Shown here piece after piece: positions 63,437-64,000 of a DNA stretch of 64,000 bases. How positions within the stretch are numbered: position 1 is the first letter of the stretch; every line of letters begins with the position of its first letter. Source of the stretch: Actinomadura livida (GTDB taxonomy: Bacteria > Actinomycetota > Actinomycetes > Streptosporangiales > Streptosporangiaceae); contig NZ_BMRO01000018.1 in the NCBI RefSeq assembly GCF_014648675.1, positions 37,188-101,187 on the forward strand. Reading direction: 5' to 3'. The notes beneath the pieces are model-generated. The model was given only the letters and a program-made list of their open reading frames with translations. It did not search any database and was not told the DNA's origin. The position numbers and the translations under genes were made by a program.

Positions 63437-64000
63437 GTCGAGGCCGCCTCGCGGCGTGCGAGGTTCTCCTCGACCTCCTTCTCCCACGACTCGACCGGGC
63501 GGGTGGTGTCGATCTCGAACTCGAACCTGTCGGTCATCTCCGGCTTGATGTCGGCGACGTCCACGTAGAACTGCTCGTACCAGCGGCGCAGCTGGTAGAC
63601 GGGCCCGTCCTCCTCGCACAGCAGCGGGTTGTCGATGCGGGCCTTGCGGCGCCAGATCGCGATGTCCTGCTCGAAACCGGTCAGAATGAAGTCCGAGAGC
63701 TTCTGCGCGGTCGCCTCCGCCGCCTCGGGCGGCAGCGCGTCGCTGTGCTGGACGATGATGCCCGAGTGCAGCGAGAAGGAGTTCTCGTCGATCGGATAGT
63801 GGCAGTTGATCAGGACGGAGTGCAGGTCGTAGCCCTCGTAGTGGTACGTCAGCTCGTCGATCATGAAGGAGGGGCCGTGGTAGGACGCGACGGACGTGTT
63901 GCCGAGCATCCGCGGCCCGCCCCCGGTGGTCTGGCGGCGGGCGTCGTCGCGGGTCCGGCCCTTCATGACCTGGGTGGCGACCTGGCCCTCGAAGACGTTC
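63433..64000 (-). CDS. kshA: 3-ketosteroid 9alpha-hydroxylase oxygenase subunit, partial
   Basis: The frame is open to the right edge, giving the last 188 residues. The C-terminal catalytic-domain pattern fits KshA: SYHGPSFMIDELTYHYEGYD, LINCHYPIDENSFSLHSG, and RRWYEQFYVDVADI. The Rieske domain and iron-ligand region lie beyond the window. It would hydroxylate C9 of the steroid together with KshB (20 kb left). First in a coupled set with the small cysteine protein and SDR on the minus strand. Other Rieske ring-hydroxylases are possible but the C-terminal sequence favours KshA. Confidence 0.85.
   Translation of the reverse strand, partial: NVFEGQVATQVMKGRTRDDARRQTTGGGPRMLGNTSVASYHGPSFMIDELTYHYEGYDLHSVLINCHYPIDENSFSLHSGIIVQHSDALPPEAAEATAQKLSDFILTGFEQDIAIWRRKARIDNPLLCEEDGPVYQLRRWYEQFYVDVADIKPEMTDRFEFEIDTTRPVESWEKEVEENLARREAAST

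Overview
The window is high-GC DNA from a filamentous actinomycete, most likely of the Streptosporangiales / Thermomonosporaceae type (Actinomadura-like). The basis is very high G+C at third codon positions, frequent GTG starts, many 4-bp ATGA/GTGA gene overlaps, and marker families: a geosmin synthase, WhiJ-type XRE-DUF5753/DUF397/ATPase genes, mycothiol-dependent and F420-type enzymes, a DUF2637 protein, a SepF paralogue and a DUF222-HNH (13E12-type) protein. The placement is inference from gene content. I saw no rRNA, tRNA or CRISPR array.

Layout. 1-2.6 kb: 5' part of a secreted protein with three beta-domains and fibronectin III repeats, running off the left edge. 2.9-9.3 kb: PucR regulator divergent from a D-amino-acid dehydrogenase, a DUF2637 membrane protein, lipoamide dehydrogenase and a small membrane protein. 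9.6-13.6 kb: the most notable locus, an operon of two family 2B encapsulin shell proteins, each with an internal cyclic-nucleotide-binding-like domain, followed by a polyprenyl diphosphate synthase with an acidic disordered N-terminus. 14-17.5 kb: a flavin monooxygenase, galT and a beta-helix membrane protein. 17.5-21.9 kb: a LacI-controlled sugar or polyol operon with a perfect 18-bp operator and a second operator core inside a structural gene. 22-29.1 kb: a 42-aa small ORF, NADAR, an NTF2-like protein, a membrane-anchored STAND NTPase with 14 WD40 repeats, and geosmin synthase. 29.2-36.1 kb: a three-subunit molybdenum aldehyde oxidoreductase, DUF2630, a STAS protein, an acetate-transporter-like protein and a maleylpyruvate isomerase-family enzyme.

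36.1-48.4 kb is a steroid ring-degradation cluster: F420-type oxidoreductase, NTF2-like protein, IclR regulator, HsaB, HsaD, KstD, KshB, HsaA, HsaC, a second KstD-like flavoprotein and a FadD17-like acyl-CoA synthetase. Together these would dehydrogenate ring A, supply electrons for C9 hydroxylation, hydroxylate and meta-cleave the aromatised ring, and hydrolyse the product. The matching oxygenase, KshA, appears at the right edge (63.4-64 kb, partial) with a small cysteine protein and a short-chain dehydrogenase.

48.4-61.1 kb is mixed: a two-component system, a WhiJ-type regulatory cluster whose DNA-binding gene has lost its N-terminus, a SepF-like operon truncated upstream, a 13E12-type HNH protein, two exported or anchored proteins, a Ser/Thr kinase and a quinone-oxidoreductase-type enzyme behind a MerR-like dyad promoter. 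61.4-62.4 kb is decayed: a YbaB-like gene, a membrane-protein gene frameshifted by a 14-bp tandem duplication, and a duplicated tail of the small cysteine protein gene. Several genes are supported only by the raw sequence: the left-edge Fn3 protein, the 42-aa and 40-aa small ORFs and the truncated gene before sepF.
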